Shown here one piece after another: positions 32,923 through 41,560 of a DNA stretch of 64,000 bases. Position 1 is the first letter of the stretch. Every line of letters starts with the position of its first letter. Under the pieces are notes generated by a model. It saw only the letters and a list, made by a program, of their open reading frames with translations. It was not told the DNA's origin and ran no database searches. Made by a program: the position numbers and the translations under genes. Source of the stretch: Paenibacillus antibioticophila (lineage in GTDB: Bacteria > Bacillota > Bacilli > Paenibacillales > Paenibacillaceae); contig NZ_HG005142.1 in the NCBI RefSeq assembly GCF_000455265.1, positions 307,079-371,078 of the forward strand, written 5' to 3'.

Positions 32923-34065
32923 TTACGCTTTGGACAGCTTGCGCTTCTGATATAGAACTAATCCTGCAAAAAAATAGATCAGTGTGAGCACAACCATCAT
33001 GAAAACCTCAAATCGGATCTCGTAGAAGCCGGCTCCGTAATTCAATATTTTATTAAAGGCATTCACCGTATGCGTAAGCGGCAAAATGTCCGTCAGCCCC
33101 AACGGATGCCCAAGGATCGAGAGCATATTCAACTTCGGCAGTGGGAACATCGCGCCTGAAAAGAACATGAGGATAAAAAATGGAAAACAGCCCACGGTTA
33201 ACACATCAAAAACCGTATTCAGGAAGCTTGCCACTACCAGACTCACGGACACCATCGAAAGGCTGGAAATGATGCCAATCAGAAGAACAGGCCCGAAATT
33301 CCCTGCCGGACTGTAGCCCAACCCCAATGCAGTCCAATAAGAAAGAACAAGCGCTCCTACAGCGATAACGGCTTGCACCATACCAATAGCCGTAAGGAAA
33401 TGAACGGCTCCAAGACGGCTTAGCTTTAGCCGGATCAGTGTTTTTTTATCGTTCTCCTTCACAATGGACGCGGATGCGGTAAACAAGATCATTAAGATGG
33501 CCAAAGCCAGCAACCCCGGAACATAACCGTCAAACTCATTTAAGGGAAGTTGTTTCTCCAAAAAGGTTTCGGTTATCAAAGCAGGAAGTGTAATTTGGAC
33601 GGCCGCGATCCCTTGTTTATTCACCTCATCAGCGGCCATGACTGCCGCAACGGGATATCGCAGATTATTCATGCTCCCGTAAAAATGGACTTCCGACGGG
33701 ACAATCGCTTTCTTTGAGATGGCATCGGCATGGATTTTGGAATAATCGCTAGGAATAACCATTCCAATATCGATTGTTTTCTCTTTTACTTGCGCCTCCA
33801 ATTCAGGAAGCTCAGTGATAGGGCTGAAATTGAATATATTCTCGCCATTCTGTCCCTTCTTCTCTTGGATCATTTCAACCAGCTCAGTCGCCGGTTTGCC
33901 GCCATCGAGATTAAGAACTCCGATATGGTATGTAGTCGGCTCTCCCCCATAAAACAAGTACATGATCAGCAGAAAAAACGGAGAAAAAAACAGCACCATC
34001 ACAAGTACTTTCCAGTCCCGAATATTTTCTTTCCATGACTTTATTGCAGCCGCAATCAGTTTCAT
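32923..34065 (-). CDS. ABC-2 type exporter permease
   Basis: 380 residues. One N-terminal membrane segment (VLVMVLFFSPFFLLIMYLFYG), a ~150-residue extracytoplasmic loop, and five C-terminal segments (LLALAILMILFTASASIV, VLLIGIISSLSMVSVSLVVA, PFFILMFFSGAMFPLP, VFMMVVLTLIYFFAGLVL) give the ABC-2 topology of drug or lipid exporters (YhgE/Pip-like). Its start overlaps the ATPase gene stop by 4 nt. The substrate is unknown; export of a toxic compound is the usual assumption. Confidence 0.9.
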   Translation of the reverse strand: MKLIAAAIKSWKENIRDWKVLVMVLFFSPFFLLIMYLFYGGEPTTYHIGVLNLDGGKPATELVEMIQEKKGQNGENIFNFSPITELPELEAQVKEKTIDIGMVIPSDYSKIHADAISKKAIVPSEVHFYGSMNNLRYPVAAVMAADEVNKQGIAAVQITLPALITETFLEKQLPLNEFDGYVPGLLALAILMILFTASASIVKENDKKTLIRLKLSRLGAVHFLTAIGMVQAVIAVGALVLSYWTALGLGYSPAGNFGPVLLIGIISSLSMVSVSLVVASFLNTVFDVLTVGCFPFFILMFFSGAMFPLPKLNMLSILGHPLGLTDILPLTHTVNAFNKILNYGAGFYEIRFEVFMMVVLTLIYFFAGLVLYQKRKLSKA

Positions 34066-35012
34066 TCCCGAAGCCCCCTTCCTGTCATAGAAATAAATGC
34101 GTCTTCAAGCGTCCGCTTACGGATCGTCATATCCTCCATCTGGATACGAAATGCTTTTAATGTCTGGTTAACGATTGGAATGTGCTCAACCACATGGCTT
34201 GCGCCAAGCAATAAAAGACCGTCTACCAGCTTTTTTTCTGTGAATACGGGCGGAAAGGCTTCCAGCAGTTTATCGGTTTGCCCCGCGGGTATTCCGCTGA
34301 GTCTGACCTGTAAAATATCTCCCTTGCCTGATTTTTCTTTAAGTCTTTCAGGCGTGTCGATCTGGAGTATTTTCCCATGGTCAATGATAGCTACTCGATT
34401 GGACAGTCTATCGGCTTCATCCATGTCATGCGTCGTAAGAAGTACGCTTTTCTGTTGGGCCGCCAGTTGTCTGATAAAGTCTCGCACAAGAACACGGCTC
34501 TGCGGATCGAGCCCGGCCTGAGGTTCATCCAGAATGATCAGATCCGGATCATGGACAAGCGCAAGCGCGATATTCAGCCTTCTTTGCATGCCTCCGGAAA
34601 GAGTCCCGGCAAGCTTATTCTTTTTATCTGTAAGTCCAAGGGCTTCCAGCAGGCACCCTGCCCTTTTGCCGGCCTCTTTTGGAGCTAATCCATAGGACAT
34701 CCCGGCAAATTTCAACTGTTCAGAACAGGTCAGTTTCTCCCAGATCACAATGTCCTGGGGACATAATCCGATCATCCCTTTAACCTGACGATAGTGTGCC
34801 GATATCGAGATTCCACCATAAGCCACGTTTCCGGCATCCGCTTTCAACAGTCCGCACAGCATACTGATCGTCGTCGTTTTGCCGGCGCCATTTGGGCCAA
34901 GCAATCCGAAGACCTCTCCTCTAAATACCGAAAAGCTTACCTGATCCACGACCCGTGTGCTTCCGTAGGATTTGCTTAATCCGTCCACAGAAAGAAATAT
35001 TTCCTTCTCCAT
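34062..35012 (-). CDS. ABC exporter ATP-binding protein
   Basis: 316 residues. The Walker A motif is GLLGPNGAGKTTTISML, the Q-loop IGLCPQD, the signature TLSGGMQRRLNIALAL, Walker B LIILDEPQAGLDP, and the H-loop TTHDMDEAD. A C-terminal ~80-residue extension is typical of DrrA-like ATPases. ATG 35012 follows AGGGGAGAG. It is translationally coupled to the ABC-2 permease downstream, forming a two-subunit exporter. Confidence 0.93.
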   Translation of the reverse strand: MEKEIFLSVDGLSKSYGSTRVVDQVSFSVFRGEVFGLLGPNGAGKTTTISMLCGLLKADAGNVAYGGISISAHYRQVKGMIGLCPQDIVIWEKLTCSEQLKFAGMSYGLAPKEAGKRAGCLLEALGLTDKKNKLAGTLSGGMQRRLNIALALVHDPDLIILDEPQAGLDPQSRVLVRDFIRQLAAQQKSVLLTTHDMDEADRLSNRVAIIDHGKILQIDTPERLKEKSGKGDILQVRLSGIPAGQTDKLLEAFPPVFTEKKLVDGLLLLGASHVVEHIPIVNQTLKAFRIQMEDMTIRKRTLEDAFISMTGRGLRE

Positions 35013-35064
35013 GCTCTCTCCCCTTTTAAGGATGGTCCCGTACCTAACCTGCTACAGATTCAAA

Positions 35065-35484
35065 TCACTTGTACTTTTTGTTGGGCTTCCGTTTGATTTG
35101 TAGCAGCTTTTCCATATCAGGAAATAAAGAAGTGCTGGTCAGCTCAAACATCATCCATTTGCCATCATGGTAGGTGGTAGACTCGTCGTAAACTCGTTGC
35201 ACTTCTGGTGAATAATTATTTCTATCAGCCTCAAATTTGGCCCTCTCATCCTTACCGAAAATAATCATAAAGCCGAACACATTCTCTTTTGCGTACAAGG
35301 CACACAAAGATTTGCCGCCCCTGCGATACTTATACTCGTAGGTCCATCTCTTCCCGCCGCTGTTCCAGAGACGTTCCATATCGTATTTTGATTCTATTAG
35401 GTTGGTTAGCTGTACCCATACATCGAGTAACGGTTGCCCAAGCAAACCTATCATTTCCTCTTGGGTTGGTATTTTTTCAAGCAT
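35065..35484 (-). CDS. DUF3788 family protein
   Basis: A 139-residue soluble protein. The DUF3788 pattern is visible as WNSGGKRWTYEYKYRRGGKS, LCALYAKENVFGFMIIFGK and TYHDGKWMMFEL. ATG 35484 follows GGAGGTG. The fold is probably a small alpha/beta domain; no function is established. It is the first of four small genes between two ABC exporter operons. Confidence 0.82.
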   Translation of the reverse strand: MLEKIPTQEEMIGLLGQPLLDVWVQLTNLIESKYDMERLWNSGGKRWTYEYKYRRGGKSLCALYAKENVFGFMIIFGKDERAKFEADRNNYSPEVQRVYDESTTYHDGKWMMFELTSTSLFPDMEKLLQIKRKPNKKYK

Positions 35485-35525
35485 TACATCACCTCCATCT
35501 TGAAGTTTTATTATTTTCTAGATCG

Positions 35526-35972
35526 TCAGCTTTCAATTTGTTTTATATGATGCAGCATGTGACTTAAGTAATCATCAAATAACCAGCGTAGGGTAACCCT
35601 GCGCTTATCGCTTAAGATACATTGCTTATTGAAATCCAGTTCACTAGCATTTCTCAGGACATTCAGTATTTGTTTGTTGAGTTGAATCCATAATGCAAGC
35701 AAATCTGACTTACTATAATTGTTTTGATAATCATGAATTCTGATCCATTCATTCTGCTTATATCCATCAATACTCACTGGTTCATCAGTCAAAATGATTC
35801 GGACAAATCCGGAATGGTTATTTACCGCCGAGTCACATAAATGTCCTAATATTTCTTGCTTTGACCACTTGTTTGCCGAAACCTTATTCATAAACTCACG
35901 ATCTTCAATGCGGTTTATGACCTTTGGTATTTCATTAAGCAGTTTTTCTAATTCCACTATTGAACTCATCAT
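35526..35972 (-). CDS. DinB-family protein
   Basis: A 148-residue four-helix DinB/YfiT-like protein. Metal-type His residues occur in SKQEILGHLCDSAVNNH and near the C terminus in DYLSHMLHHIKQI. DinB-like proteins act as thiol-dependent transferases or metalloproteins. The start overlaps the stop of the GyrI-like gene (ATGA), so the two are co-translated. Its role is unknown. Confidence 0.8.
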   Translation of the reverse strand: MMSSIVELEKLLNEIPKVINRIEDREFMNKVSANKWSKQEILGHLCDSAVNNHSGFVRIILTDEPVSIDGYKQNEWIRIHDYQNNYSKSDLLALWIQLNKQILNVLRNASELDFNKQCILSDKRRVTLRWLFDDYLSHMLHHIKQIES

Positions 35973-36493
35973 TTATCACTCTTTCTTAGGTTTGAACGCA
36001 GTTTTAATGGTAAGTAGATTTGCTGTTGGGCAACACCAAGCGCCTGATCAAAAGCACCGCCAGGGTTTGGCATATTGCACATTCCACTTTTAGGAAAGTC
36101 GCCATATTCAAAAACGTCGCTGTTTTTTATCCAGTTCATCATCTCATTCACGGTGTCGTTCAGGTCATCCTTGTTGTTTTCATCCCCTGTGGCAACTAGG
36201 AACATCCCACCCGGAAATTCAATGATTTCGTAAGGAACTACGTCCGCTTGAGTAACATCATCCTTTATTGCTGATATCAAAATATTTAGCCCATATCCCC
36301 ATGTTTCTTTATCGCCCTCATGCCATAAAAAGTCTGCAGGTTCATAGATATGCTCTTGTACCAGATGGCGGTGAGACTCTAACCATTCGCTAAAGCCGTC
36401 TTTGCCAAACAACTCGTCAAATGTTTTCAAGCCTGAGGAAACCGCACGGAATTTCCTGATTTCAATGCCTCGCATATTTTGAAGCTTACTCAT
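35969..36493 (-). CDS. Stand-alone GyrI-like effector-binding protein
   Basis: About 174 residues corresponding to the C-terminal ligand domain of AraC/MerR regulators without a DNA-binding part (IEIRKFRAVSSGLKTFDELF, WGYGLNILISAIK, VVPYEIIEFPGGMFLVATGD). Such domains bind small hydrophobic or cationic drugs and some are hydrolases of cyclopropyl compounds. ATG 36493 is preceded by GGGGGG, about 10 nt away. It is coupled to the DinB-like gene. Three regulators in the next 11 kb carry the same kind of domain. Confidence 0.72.
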   Translation of the reverse strand: MSKLQNMRGIEIRKFRAVSSGLKTFDELFGKDGFSEWLESHRHLVQEHIYEPADFLWHEGDKETWGYGLNILISAIKDDVTQADVVPYEIIEFPGGMFLVATGDENNKDDLNDTVNEMMNWIKNSDVFEYGDFPKSGMCNMPNPGGAFDQALGVAQQQIYLPLKLRSNLRKSDK

Positions 36494-36549
36494 AATAATA
36501 ATTCCCCCCGATTGCTTGTTTCGCCCGATAGTGGAACCGCAGCTCCTTG

Positions 36550-36963
36550 TTACGGAGCGGGGCAAATAATTTTGGCCGCAAACAAAGCTTCAAATGTATT
36601 GGCCGCCCCTCCATGCTCCACAATTTTTCCGTTTAGTACCTTGTCAATATTGACTCCGGTAATACACAACTTCTTGCCAGAAGGTTTCATGCCGAGCCAC
36701 TCGCCTTGATGTGTTCCTTCCATTATAAATTCAGAAATGACGTAATCACCGTCACAATATTGAGCCGTAATGAGCATTTTTAAATCAGGATAGGTCTGCC
36801 TTACTTCAATCATGTGTTGCTTCATGCCCTCTATCCCAACCGGAATGATTTTGTCCCCTGTTCTAATCGCACACTGGTCTGATACATAATGAGGAACTTC
36901 ATCCATTAAATGCTCAGATAGAATCGACTCATAAAAAAACCTTACTTTTTCCACATGGTTCAT
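36550..36963 (-). CDS. SnoaL-like / ester-cyclase-family protein
   Basis: 137 residues with a SnoaL/NTF2-like fold (VEKVRFFYESILSEHLMDEV, LKMLITAQYCDGDYVISEF, EWLGMKPSGKKLCITGVNI). ATG 36963 follows AAAGGAGC by 7 nt; a longer start at 37071 overlaps other sites and is less likely. Proteins of this type bind or isomerise small metabolites, often linked to polyketides. It sits 20 nt after an ABC-2 permease gene of the same direction. Confidence 0.8.
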   Translation of the reverse strand: MNHVEKVRFFYESILSEHLMDEVPHYVSDQCAIRTGDKIIPVGIEGMKQHMIEVRQTYPDLKMLITAQYCDGDYVISEFIMEGTHQGEWLGMKPSGKKLCITGVNIDKVLNGKIVEHGGAANTFEALFAAKIICPAP

Positions 36964-36983
36964 ATTAGTTGCTCCTTTCACAT

Positions 36984-37718
36984 TCATTTCCGCTGAGTAA
37001 GGACAGCTATACCAAAAGCGGCTATGCCCAGAATGAAGATAAGCCCTCCGGTAGCAAGCAGTTGAAACCAATCCGTCGTTGTGGTCTGCATCAGCATTCT
37101 AAGGCTATTGATGACATGGGTGAACGGGTTGAGCATGGCTGCGATCCGGAAGCCGCCCTCAAGCTGTTCGTAAGGTATCAAAGCGGAACTGACAAAAAAT
37201 AAAGGCAATGTAACCGTATTGATAAGCGCAATAAAGGAATTTTCATCTGGCAGGATAAAACTGATCGTGTAAGAAACAGCCGACACAAACGCTATGGTTA
37301 AAAACAATAAGGCGGCCATAAGGAGCATTCCGCTTATACCTGACGCAATCCGTACAGACATTGCAAAAGCTATACTTGCCATAATGATGATTTGGATAAA
37401 GGACAGGACTGCCGCATCTAAAATGTGAGCCAGTATAATGGAGCTTCTCTTCACAGGGGATATCATCATCCGGTAAAAGCTGCCTCCGGTTTTTAAAGAA
37501 TAGTTGGCAATGCCGCTCACGCCGGAGCCTGACAACACCCCCATAACCAGAATGCCGGGCAGGATAAAAGAGGTGTAATGTTCTTCCGCGCGATTGTGGC
37601 TAAACATGGTGCTGAACAATAGAAGCCATATCAGCGGTTGGACCAAAGTCATGATAATGGTTACCGGATTCTGAAAGCGCCATTTAACGCTTCGCCAAAC
37701 GAGATTATACACTTGCAT
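36984..37718 (-). CDS. ABC-2 type exporter permease (DrrB-like)
   Basis: A 244-residue membrane protein with six segments (PVTIIMTLVQPLIWLLLFSTMF, FILPGILVMGVLSGSG, FIQIIIMASIAFAMSV, LLMAALLFLTIAFVSAV, LLATGGLIFILGIAAFGI). The DrrB signature LPLFFVSSALIPYEQLEGGF precedes the last helix. The start overlaps the ATPase gene end by 14 nt. Forms a daunorubicin-resistance-type exporter with the next gene upstream. Confidence 0.92.
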   Translation of the reverse strand: MQVYNLVWRSVKWRFQNPVTIIMTLVQPLIWLLLFSTMFSHNRAEEHYTSFILPGILVMGVLSGSGVSGIANYSLKTGGSFYRMMISPVKRSSIILAHILDAAVLSFIQIIIMASIAFAMSVRIASGISGMLLMAALLFLTIAFVSAVSYTISFILPDENSFIALINTVTLPLFFVSSALIPYEQLEGGFRIAAMLNPFTHVINSLRMLMQTTTTDWFQLLATGGLIFILGIAAFGIAVLTQRK

Positions 37719-38667
37719 TCAGCTCCCCCTCTTTCTCTGCCTGCGTAAGAGACAGAAAAATATCGTCGAGACTGGGCGTGACCACTCCAATCGCGGAATA
37801 GGGAGTCTCCTGGTCCATTAAAAACCGGTTCAGAACGGGAAAATCCTCTTTTGCATTATGCGTATTTGCGTACAGGATGTTTTTCTCTTGTCGCACTCCT
37901 TCGATAAACGGCAGAGCGGAAAGACTCGCTGCCCATGCCTGAGGTTCTGCAGAAGCATCCAGTTCAATCCGGATGATATTTTTATGAGTATGCTGCCGCA
38001 AATGCTGAGGCGTATCCTGTACCAGCTCATGTCCGTCTTTTATAATGCATACTTTGTCAGTAAGCATGTCTGCTTCTTCCAGGTAATGGGTTGTCAAAAA
38101 AACGGTTGTGCCGAATTCCGTTTTGATTTGCTTAACCGTCTCCCAGAGCGCTTTCCGCGATTCAATATCCATGCCTACCGTTGGTTCATCCAGAAATAAA
38201 ATTTTGGGATAGGAAATCATACTCATGGCGATATCCAGACGCCGTTTGATGCCGCCGGAAAAGGCGGTCAGCTTATGCTTTTCATATTCCTTTAAGCCAA
38301 ATGCAGCAATCAGAGCCTCCATACGCCTGTTAGCCGTCCTTCGATCCAGTCCATGCAGCCGGCTCTGAAACAGCATGTTCTCCCTTAGGGACAAGTGATC
38401 GTCGATGGATACGTTTTGAGCGACACAGGCAATAAGGGCCCGAACGGCATTGGGTTCCGTCTGTACATCATGACCTAAGACAGATACTTGACCGCTGGTA
38501 GGCTTTAAAAACGTAGTCAAAATATGAATGAATGTTGACTTCCCCGCTCCGTTTGGACCCAACAAAGAGAATATTTCCCCTGTTAAAACGGAAATGCTCA
38601 ACTGATCCAGCGCCTTTTTACCATTTGCATGAACTTTTGATAATTGATTAACTGATATGGCTTCCAA
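37705..38667 (-). CDS. ABC exporter ATP-binding protein (DrrA-like)
   Basis: 320 residues. Walker A is LLGPNGAGKSTFIHIL, the signature AFSGGIKRRLDIAMSM, Walker B ILFLDEPTVGMDI, and the H-loop LTTHYLEEADML. A C-terminal regulatory extension (PSLDDIFLSLTQAEKEG) is typical of DrrA. TTG 38667 is the start because GGGAGGG lies 7 nt before it. Controlled by the MerR regulator encoded immediately upstream, in the BltR/BmrR style of drug-responsive exporters (inference). Confidence 0.92.
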   Translation of the reverse strand: MEAISVNQLSKVHANGKKALDQLSISVLTGEIFSLLGPNGAGKSTFIHILTTFLKPTSGQVSVLGHDVQTEPNAVRALIACVAQNVSIDDHLSLRENMLFQSRLHGLDRRTANRRMEALIAAFGLKEYEKHKLTAFSGGIKRRLDIAMSMISYPKILFLDEPTVGMDIESRKALWETVKQIKTEFGTTVFLTTHYLEEADMLTDKVCIIKDGHELVQDTPQHLRQHTHKNIIRIELDASAEPQAWAASLSALPFIEGVRQEKNILYANTHNAKEDFPVLNRFLMDQETPYSAIGVVTPSLDDIFLSLTQAEKEGELNASV

Positions 38668-38698
38668 TATTTATCCCTCCCTGGCTCTTTGTGTTAAG

Positions 38699-38727
38699 CG
38701 TAAAGTATCGCACTGTGCCAGAGTCAA
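38699..38727 (-). promoter_or_regulatory. Candidate promoter with central palindrome for the DrrAB-type exporter
   Basis: On the minus strand TTGACT (38722-38727) and TTTACG (38699-38704) are 17 bp apart, with the palindrome GCACAGTGC (38710-38718) between them. It lies between the MerR gene and the exporter ATPase gene and is a plausible MerR-controlled promoter. A 20-bp alternative to a different -10 is also possible. Confidence 0.45.
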
Positions 38728-38743
38728 GCAGGAATAAATGAGG

Positions 38744-39562
38744 TTATATACTTCTAATGGGAAAGCATACTTCGGTAATCATATTGTCCGAGTCTGATTC
38801 CGTTTCAGGGGAAACATGATAAATGTTGAAGATCGGGCCATTCATCTCGTAAGCATTTTCGGAAATCCAGTTTGCGATGGCTTCAATTGCTTCTTCAAGC
38901 TGATAATAACCGCCCTTGTAGGTCAATGCAGCAGCGATCGTCGCAGGTTCGCTTTTACATCTTACGGTGTCTGTGCTTCTATAGGTTCCAATGACAGCCC
39001 GCTGAACTTCCACATCTATTTCCTGTTCAACATACCCTTCACTATGAAAAATGGCTATGTTATAACCTGGATTGGCAAGCTGAATGTTTTGTTCCTCAAT
39101 CGCCTCTGATAGCTTCTCCCACAGCAGTCCCTCCTGATTGTAGGCGGCAATTGTACTACGGTAGCTGATTACGCTTCTTTCGGGAAGCTTTTTAATCGCA
39201 ATGTTAAACCTCGAAAGAGAGGAGCCTTGATCAAGCCCCTTAATGGTTGTTTGAAGCAAGCGTAATTGTTGTTGCATCGCCTCTATTTCTTCTTGCTTTT
39301 GAGCGGCCTGGATCGTTAAATAGCGCCTCAGGCTCTCTTCATTGTTATATTCTGCGAATATTTTCTTGATCAGAGACAAACCAAGGCCCATATCTATTAA
39401 CGCCTGAATACGGTTGGCGACAGGAAGCTGCTCTTTGTTGTAATAACGATAGCCTGTGCCTTCGTCAATATGCGCCGGAATGAGTAACCCGATCTCATCA
39501 TAGTGCCGAAGCCTGTAAATGCTTATTTTAGATAGGGCAGAAAAATCTCCGATTTTAAGCAG
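38744..39562 (-). CDS. MerR-family regulator (BmrR/BltR-like) with probable CTG start
   Basis: About 272 residues. The DNA-binding part reads LKIGDFSALSKISIYRLRHY, a near-exact BmrR-type N terminus, followed by a coiled coil (AAQKQEEIEAMQQQLRLLQ) and a GyrI-like ligand domain (LPERSVISYRSTIAAYNQEG, YKGGYYQLEEAIEAIANWIS, TEVCFPIR). The family consensus begins Met-Leu-Lys-Ile, and the matching codon here is CTG at 39562, placed 8 nt after GAGGAGG. No ATG, GTG or TTG suits. The in-frame ATG at 39622 lies inside the previous gene. It probably senses a drug and activates the downstream DrrAB-type exporter. Confidence 0.85.
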   Translation of the reverse strand: MLKIGDFSALSKISIYRLRHYDEIGLLIPAHIDEGTGYRYYNKEQLPVANRIQALIDMGLGLSLIKKIFAEYNNEESLRRYLTIQAAQKQEEIEAMQQQLRLLQTTIKGLDQGSSLSRFNIAIKKLPERSVISYRSTIAAYNQEGLLWEKLSEAIEEQNIQLANPGYNIAIFHSEGYVEQEIDVEVQRAVIGTYRSTDTVRCKSEPATIAAALTYKGGYYQLEEAIEAIANWISENAYEMNGPIFNIYHVSPETESDSDNMITEVCFPIRSI

Positions 39563-39581
39563 TTTTTTTACCTCCTCTTCC

Positions 39582-40445
39582 TTACAAACGCCTAAAGTCC
39601 AATCGCACCAACTTTTTACCATTTGGCAAAAGTACTTCCGCTTGGGATACGTTGTGATAGTGAATCTCTTCCATAGCCTGGATCAAAGATTTTGCGCTTA
39701 TCTGGTGATGCACCCTGTCCAAATCGTTAAAGACACGACTATACGGAGAAGCTGACACAAATGCGTCCTCTGTATCCGTTTGAATAACACATGATACATA
39801 ATGCGGTTTAACCTGGTTGATGACTTGTTGGAAACAGGCGCAGCCGATATATTCGATAAACAAGTTGGCTACAACCAGATTGGCATGAGGAAGCAGCGAA
39901 TAATCCTCCCTTAAATCCAAGCAAAGCATTTCCAACAGGTCACTCAGCTGAGGATAGCGGCTTACGCAGGCATCCAGATAATCGCTGTTAATGTCTACGC
40001 CAATTACATGATTGATTACCCTTGGATCGATATGCTCCAGGCCGTTTCCGCCCGCAATCCCCAAAATCATGATGCTTTTGACAGGATACTGAGCAAATTG
40101 CTCCTTCATCATCGCGTTCAGGACTTGCAGCTGTCTGACAGAGTCTGATTTCATATGGTTTTCATAGTCCGTTAACTTTATTTTTTCCCACGGGTTTCCC
40201 CGTTCCGCTTCCCTGCGGTGCCTCTCAATAAATGAAATGCTATTTCGCACAAGTAACTGCAACCCTTCTTCTTCAATCGGAAAATGCCCGGCGCCTTTTA
40301 GCATATGGAGCTCCTTTTCACTGCCAAGCTTGTCATAGAACACTCTGCTGAGCGATACATCCGTCCAGCGGTCCTGCTCAGGATGAAGCAGGATGAAAGG
40401 AGTGAAGAACTCCGCAGGCTCTATATCCAAACATGCCGCCAGCAT
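39582..40445 (-). CDS. Fusion of an alpha/beta-hydrolase C terminus to a SAM-dependent methyltransferase
   Basis: About 287 residues. The first ~75 are the C-terminal end of an alpha/beta hydrolase (FILLHPEQDRWTDVSLSRVF, MLKGAGHFPIEEEG), carrying the acid and His but no nucleophile, so it is inactive as a hydrolase. The remaining ~210 form a complete class I methyltransferase (WEKIKLTDYENHM, IMILGIAGGNGLEHI as SAM motif I, VIGVDINSDYLDACVSRYP). ATG 40445 follows GGAGGGGG. The fusion probably arose by deletion between two adjacent genes. It is in line with the nucleotidyltransferase gene upstream. Confidence 0.78.
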   Translation of the reverse strand: MLAACLDIEPAEFFTPFILLHPEQDRWTDVSLSRVFYDKLGSEKELHMLKGAGHFPIEEEGLQLLVRNSISFIERHRREAERGNPWEKIKLTDYENHMKSDSVRQLQVLNAMMKEQFAQYPVKSIMILGIAGGNGLEHIDPRVINHVIGVDINSDYLDACVSRYPQLSDLLEMLCLDLREDYSLLPHANLVVANLFIEYIGCACFQQVINQVKPHYVSCVIQTDTEDAFVSASPYSRVFNDLDRVHHQISAKSLIQAMEEIHYHNVSQAEVLLPNGKKLVRLDFRRL

Positions 40446-40458
40446 ATTTCCCCCTCCA

Positions 40459-41301
40459 TTACAAATTAACAATCGATCCGGTTTTTATGGTCCAGTCCTG
40501 CTTGATAAGTTCAATGGCTCTTGGGCTGAGTATGCTTTCATCCAGCACTGCGAATTCTCTGACATCGTCCTCAAACCATTCCATGGCTTGCAGGAGGTTA
40601 TCTCTGACCATCACCAAATCTTCTGTACAGCCATATTTCATCAAATGCTTTTGTTTAGTTTCATCTATATAATGCAGCTTGCTGGCCGAGCCGCCCCAGG
40701 TGATTTGATCATATGCCGTCAACAGCAAAGAGCTATGCGTATCCATCAAAATGCGCAGGACCCCGTTTAACTTAAAAAAGTCTTGGCGCGCAAAATACTT
40801 GGCGGACATCTGCACATGAAACCAATAAGTCGTAATCAGCCTCCGAATGTCATCTTTCCACAAATGCCCTTTGACTCCCAAATCCGCCAACGCTTGCACA
40901 CTGCCATCCCGATCAAAGACGATATCCTTTGCTTGCAACTCGGTGTAGTGAATCCGGCATATCTCCTCATTGATGCGTGCCTTGTTTAAGAGGAACACAT
41001 CATACTGAAACAGATGCTCCTTCTGCCGCAAAATATAGCCATAGTTCTTGATGGCCTGACTGTTGAAATCCTCCGGCCAACAAAGGATGACTTCATCACA
41101 CACGCCGCCAAGCATAACCGTGAGTTTTTCATCCACCGCCGTATAAGCGGCTTCTTCCACGAGAAAAACAATGTCGATATCGGAATGATCGTCCGTTGTC
41201 CCATGAGCGGCAGAGCCAAAATACCATGCTCCCAGCACACCTTGTTCAGCTTTCATGGCTGTTATGAATGCGTTATGTACAGATTGAAGTTCGTTTAACA
41301 T
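40459..41301 (-). CDS. Nucleotidyltransferase-family protein (aminoglycoside-adenylyltransferase-like)
   Basis: 280 residues. The pol-beta-type nucleotidyltransferase motif is GAWYFGSAAHGTTDDHSDID with the two catalytic Asp residues in HSDIDIVF. A C-terminal helical bundle (FKLNGVLRILMDTHSSLLLT) resembles aminoglycoside 6-adenylyltransferases. ATG 41301 follows GGAGG by 7 nt. It might adenylylate a drug or a protein hydroxyl. It is a resistance candidate with no proof of substrate. It leads the operon with the methyltransferase fusion, MerR regulator and DrrAB-type exporter. Confidence 0.82.
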   Translation of the reverse strand: MLNELQSVHNAFITAMKAEQGVLGAWYFGSAAHGTTDDHSDIDIVFLVEEAAYTAVDEKLTVMLGGVCDEVILCWPEDFNSQAIKNYGYILRQKEHLFQYDVFLLNKARINEEICRIHYTELQAKDIVFDRDGSVQALADLGVKGHLWKDDIRRLITTYWFHVQMSAKYFARQDFFKLNGVLRILMDTHSSLLLTAYDQITWGGSASKLHYIDETKQKHLMKYGCTEDLVMVRDNLLQAMEWFEDDVREFAVLDESILSPRAIELIKQDWTIKTGSIVNL

Positions 41302-41365
41302 CGCATATCCTCCTTGGGTTCTGACCTTCGATCTGCTTCAATACCTATGTCTTCATTACGAACTC

Positions 41366-41560
41366 CTATACTGCGATATACCAGTATACACCGTATTTGT
41401 CGACTACATCAGCGCAACAAGAGCTCCATGGAAGGGAACCCAATGGTAGCAGCACCGTTCCATCCTTCTTCAACATCTCATATGCCCTTTTCACTTCATC
41501 TTATTCACTCTCCATAATGTTATACTTTTCACAAACATTATCTCTAAAAGGCATTCCAAA
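41366..41560 (-). pseudogene. Relic of a PhnB-like VOC protein C terminus
   Basis: The minus strand reads DEVKRAYEMLKKDGTVLLPL then GSLPWSSCCADVVDKYGVYW, a typical PhnB/3-demethylubiquinone-like C terminus, ending TAG at 41366-41368. Upstream the same frame reads FGMPFRDNVCEKYN then hits a TAA before DEVKRAYE. The upstream piece overlaps the 3' end of the CPBP-like gene at 41544. It is a decayed, N-terminally truncated copy. Confidence 0.7.
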
